Shown: positions 7,163 through 9,256 of the stretch, one piece after another
Position numbering within the stretch: position 1 is the stretch's first letter
Layout of the letters: each line of letters begins with the position of its first letter
NCBI GenBank assembly: GCA_963578625.1
Contig: CAUZEO010000213.1
Coordinates: forward strand, 1 to 9,256
Reading direction: 5' to 3'
DNA from: CAUZEO01 sp963578625
GTDB lineage: Bacteria > Verrucomicrobiota > Kiritimatiellia > SLOV01
Length of the DNA stretch: 9,256 nucleotides
The notes under the pieces: model-generated
Told to the model about the DNA's origin: nothing
Databases searched by the model: none
The model's input: only the letters and a program-made list of their open reading frames with translations
Translations under genes and position numbers: made by a program

Positions 7163-8014
7163 GTGTTTGCAAGATTACTAAACGTTCCGACGGGATCGCT
7201 CTTCTTGTTCGGACCTCGGGGAACGGGAAAATCGACTTGGATTCGCGAGCATTTCGCCGACGCGCGGATGTACGATCTCCTCAATACCGGCGTATCCCTG
7301 CGCCTCAGCCGGGAGCCCGCGGTGCTGTTTCGTGGATTGGAAACACTTCCATCGAGCGCCTGAGTTGTCATCGACGAAGTTCAGAAAGTTCCGGAGCTCC
7401 TTGACGAGGTTCATCGTCTCATTGAAACACGGCGATTGAAATTCATACTTTCCGGATCGAGTGCCAGGAAACTGCGACGCGACAGTAAGCAGACAGACGG
7501 TTCAGAATTACTTTGAAATTCTGGTTGATACGCTGATCGGATTCTGGGTGCAACCCTGGAAATTAAAGCGGGCTACAAAGCAAGTGCCGCATTCAAAATT
7601 CCTCCTGTTTGACTCCGGCGTTGCCAGGGCTCTTTCCGGCAGGCTGCCTTATCCACCAATGCCTGAAGAGGCGGGGCCACTCCTGGAGAGTTGGTATTCA
7701 ACGAGGTGAGAGCCTATCTGGCATACACAGGGCGCCGCTATTCTGTTCATTTCTGGCGAAGTTATGACGGTGTGGAAGTCGACCTCCTCTGCGAAACCTC
7801 AAATGGATTCGTGGCGCTGGAAATCAATGCGGCCCAACACTGGGATAAACGCTTCAACAGAGGATTGAATCGTCTCCGTGATGAACTAGGTGGTTCACGA
7901 GTTCGATGCTTTGGAATCTACCCGGGTACACATAAATCCGCCTGGGGAGAAATCCGCGCCACCCCGGCCCTAGATTTCCTGCGGCGCCTGTGGGACGGCT
8001 ACGTCATTACCTGA
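7163..8014 (+). pseudogene. AAA family ATPase with DUF4143 domain, multiply broken
   Basis: From GTG 7163 the product starts with FARLLNVPTGSLFLFGPRGTGKSTW, a clear Walker A (GPRGTGKST, about 17-25). At 7361-7363 a TGA stands where relatives have Trp, and the same frame continues with Walker B VVIDEVQKVPELLDEV and SGSSARKLRR. Near 7470-7485 the sequence jumps in a new frame to VSRQTVQNYFEIL, skipping roughly 100 residues that normally lie between them. That part runs through FLLFDSGVARAL to LLESW. A third frame, joined at about 7694 by a one-base loss, carries the nuclease-like DUF4143 end: VFNEVRAYLAYTG, HFWRSYDGVEVDLL and FVALEINAAQHWDKR. The family is widespread and mobile, often near toxin-antitoxin or defence genes; its role is poorly known. 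With a stop, a deletion and two frame changes it cannot give a full product. Confidence 0.9.
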
Positions 8015-8047
8015 AAAATACGACCGGCTTTACTTTCGGAACAGGGC

Positions 8048-8905
8048 GTGCTGAACTCCCGATCAGTCGGCTCAACGTGCCGGCCCCAGCGGAGTTTTTT
8101 CGGGAACACAAAGCCAGCAGGTACAACTATCGAAATCTCGCTATCCAATCGAGTCGCCCTCGTATCCGGCGCCGCCCAGGGCATCGGGGAAGGCATAGCC
8201 ATGGTCCTCGCGCGCGCCGGCGCGGAAGTCGTGGTTTGTGATATCAATGCCGAAGGAGGAGAGGCCACCGCAGACGCGATCGCCGAACTCGGGCGCAAAA
8301 GCCTCTTCGTACAAGCCGACATCTCCACTCCCGATGCAGTGACCGCCATGATGGACCGGGTTGCGGCGCTGTTCGGCCGATTGGACATCGTGGTCAACAA
8401 CGCGGCAGTCGAATACTTCGGAAGCATCGAGGACACCTCCATCGAAGAGTGGGACCACACGCAGGCCGTCAATCTCAAGGGGATCTTCCTCATGACCAAG
8501 GCCGCATTGCCGATGCTGAGAAAATCGAAGAGCGGGGTGGTGATCAATATTGCGAGCGTGCACGCCGTAGCCACGATTCCCGACCTCGGCGCCTACGCGG
8601 CAACCAAGGGAGGGATCGTCGCCATAACGAAAAGCCTCGCACAGGACCTGGGGCGGGAAGGCATCCGGGCCATCTGCATCAGCCCCGGCTTCGTCGACTC
8701 GCCGATGACGCAGGCCTGGGCCGAATCCACCCCCAACGTTGAAGAAACATGGGCACGGGTATTTGCAATGCATCCGGTAGGCAGGGTGGGAACACCGGAA
8801 GACATCGGCAACTTAATCGCGTTTGCCTGCAGCGATCTCGGCTCCTACATCAACGGAACCAATATCGTCATCGACGGCGGACTGCTATCCAAACTGCATC
8901 ATTAA
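8048..8905 (+). CDS. SDR-family NAD(P)-dependent oxidoreductase (FabG-like), start uncertain
   Basis: Classical short-chain dehydrogenase that would reduce or oxidise an alcohol/ketone in the cytosol. In the numbering from GTG 8048, the cofactor motif is GAAQGIG (41-47), Asp65 (VVCDIN) points to NAD(H) preference, NNAA is at 117-120, catalytic Ser170 is in INIAS, and Tyr183/Lys187 are in AYAATK. The C-terminal GTNIVIDGG is typical. The catalytic part is intact. Its family normally starts about seven residues before VALVSGAAQGIG, but that codon is ATC (8129-8131), preceded by a possible ribosome binding site (CAGG). The only usual start in frame upstream is GTG 8048, with a weak GGAA. It would add 27 residues of Arg/Ser/Cys-rich sequence unlike an SDR N-terminus. 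Either the start codon was lost or a poor alternative start is used. The gene follows the ATPase relic by 33 bp without sharing its function. Confidence 0.85.
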   Translation: MLNSRSVGSTCRPQRSFFGNTKPAGTTIEISLSNRVALVSGAAQGIGEGIAMVLARAGAEVVVCDINAEGGEATADAIAELGRKSLFVQADISTPDAVTAMMDRVAALFGRLDIVVNNAAVEYFGSIEDTSIEEWDHTQAVNLKGIFLMTKAALPMLRKSKSGVVINIASVHAVATIPDLGAYAATKGGIVAITKSLAQDLGREGIRAICISPGFVDSPMTQAWAESTPNVEETWARVFAMHPVGRVGTPEDIGNLIAFACSDLGSYINGTNIVIDGGLLSKLHH

Positions 8906-9256
8906 CGTGCACGGCAATCAGACGGAACGTATCGCGCGCTCCGCGCATGCCCTATCCCTAGCGAGGAATTCATTCCGAGTCCAGGCGATTCCGCAGTGGA
9001 GCCATTGTCCTCTCACGCCCTCTACTAACCCGCATCGAACTGCGATTACGAGTACGATGAGGAGCAAGGATGGAATGTGAAAAAATCGCTGTTCGTGTGA
9101 CGATCATCCAACTTCGATTTCACTTGCCCGGCTGGAGCCCGACGAAGCCACGAAGGGCGAAGTCGGGGCAAAGGCTTGTGGTTCAATTTCTTCGTTCGGG
9201 TTAGATGCTCTTGACGATTGGTGGATCTGTCGAACTTGTACGTCGCCGAGCGGAAG
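8906..9256. other. Right-hand gene-poor end
   Basis: No convincing gene. One small plus-strand frame (ATG 9070, stop 9204, 44 residues) has a good GAGGAG five bases upstream, but its product is basic, low in family features and probably chance. Just before it, about 9042-9060, CGATTA-CGAGTA-CGATGA is a short degenerate hexamer run of the type scattered in intergenic DNA of some Verrucomicrobiota (from memory, unverified). GGAAT-TC-ATTCC near 8965 is a short palindrome. No terminator is seen for the SDR gene. Confidence 0.4.

Noticed and set aside
9070..9204. Small plus-strand ORF of 44 codons with a good ribosome binding site
   Set aside because: Basic, no motif, length easily reached by chance; too weak to call a gene without homologues or transcription data.

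Overview
The window looks like bacterial chromosome from an uncultured, moderately GC-rich organism. It combines a phytanoyl-CoA dioxygenase (PhyH)-type oxygenase, a glycine oxidase/DadA-like FAD enzyme, an aldehyde dehydrogenase, an FG-GAP repeat protein and a DUF4143-type ATPase. That mix is common in Poribacteria-, Verrucomicrobiota- or Acidobacteria-like environmental genomes. No rRNA or tRNA is present, so the taxon is a guess from style only. I see no CRISPR array, prophage or complete insertion sequence.

Layout. Positions 1-598 (minus) hold the end of a broken FG-GAP repeat protein gene that runs off the left edge. Positions 599-3716 (minus) hold three genes in a row, probably one transcript in the order: small unknown protein (3716-3300), FAD-dependent oxidoreductase (3186-1618), PhyH-family oxygenase (1432-599). 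A 258-bp divergent intergenic region with GC-rich inverted repeats follows. Next is a plus-strand SAM-dependent methyltransferase (3975-4846), interrupted by one frameshift. It converges with a minus-strand aldehyde dehydrogenase (6445-4877), which has a clear promoter and ribosome binding site. A roughly 700-bp gene-poor stretch contains a perfect 31-bp inverted repeat. The right part carries a heavily degraded AAA ATPase/DUF4143 gene (7163-8014, plus), an SDR oxidoreductase (8048-8905, plus) whose start is doubtful, and about 350 bp with no convincing gene.

How the genes may work together (inference). An FAD amine/amino-acid oxidase, an aldehyde dehydrogenase, an Fe(II)/2-oxoglutarate oxygenase, a small-molecule methyltransferase and an SDR are compatible with oxidative breakdown or tailoring of amines or small metabolites. 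Only the three-gene minus cluster has an arrangement that really suggests joint expression. The substrate cannot be read from the sequence.

The most striking feature is gene decay. Three of the eight protein loci are broken: FG-GAP and methyltransferase by apparent single-base losses, and the ATPase by a Trp-to-stop change, an internal deletion of about 100 codons and another single-base loss. A fourth, the SDR, lacks a normal start codon where homologues begin. The single-base shifts could be sequencing errors, but the ATPase damage is hard to explain that way. I found no convincing evidence of an entirely new system. The best leads are the uncharacterised 138-residue protein leading the redox cluster and the long perfect inverted repeat.
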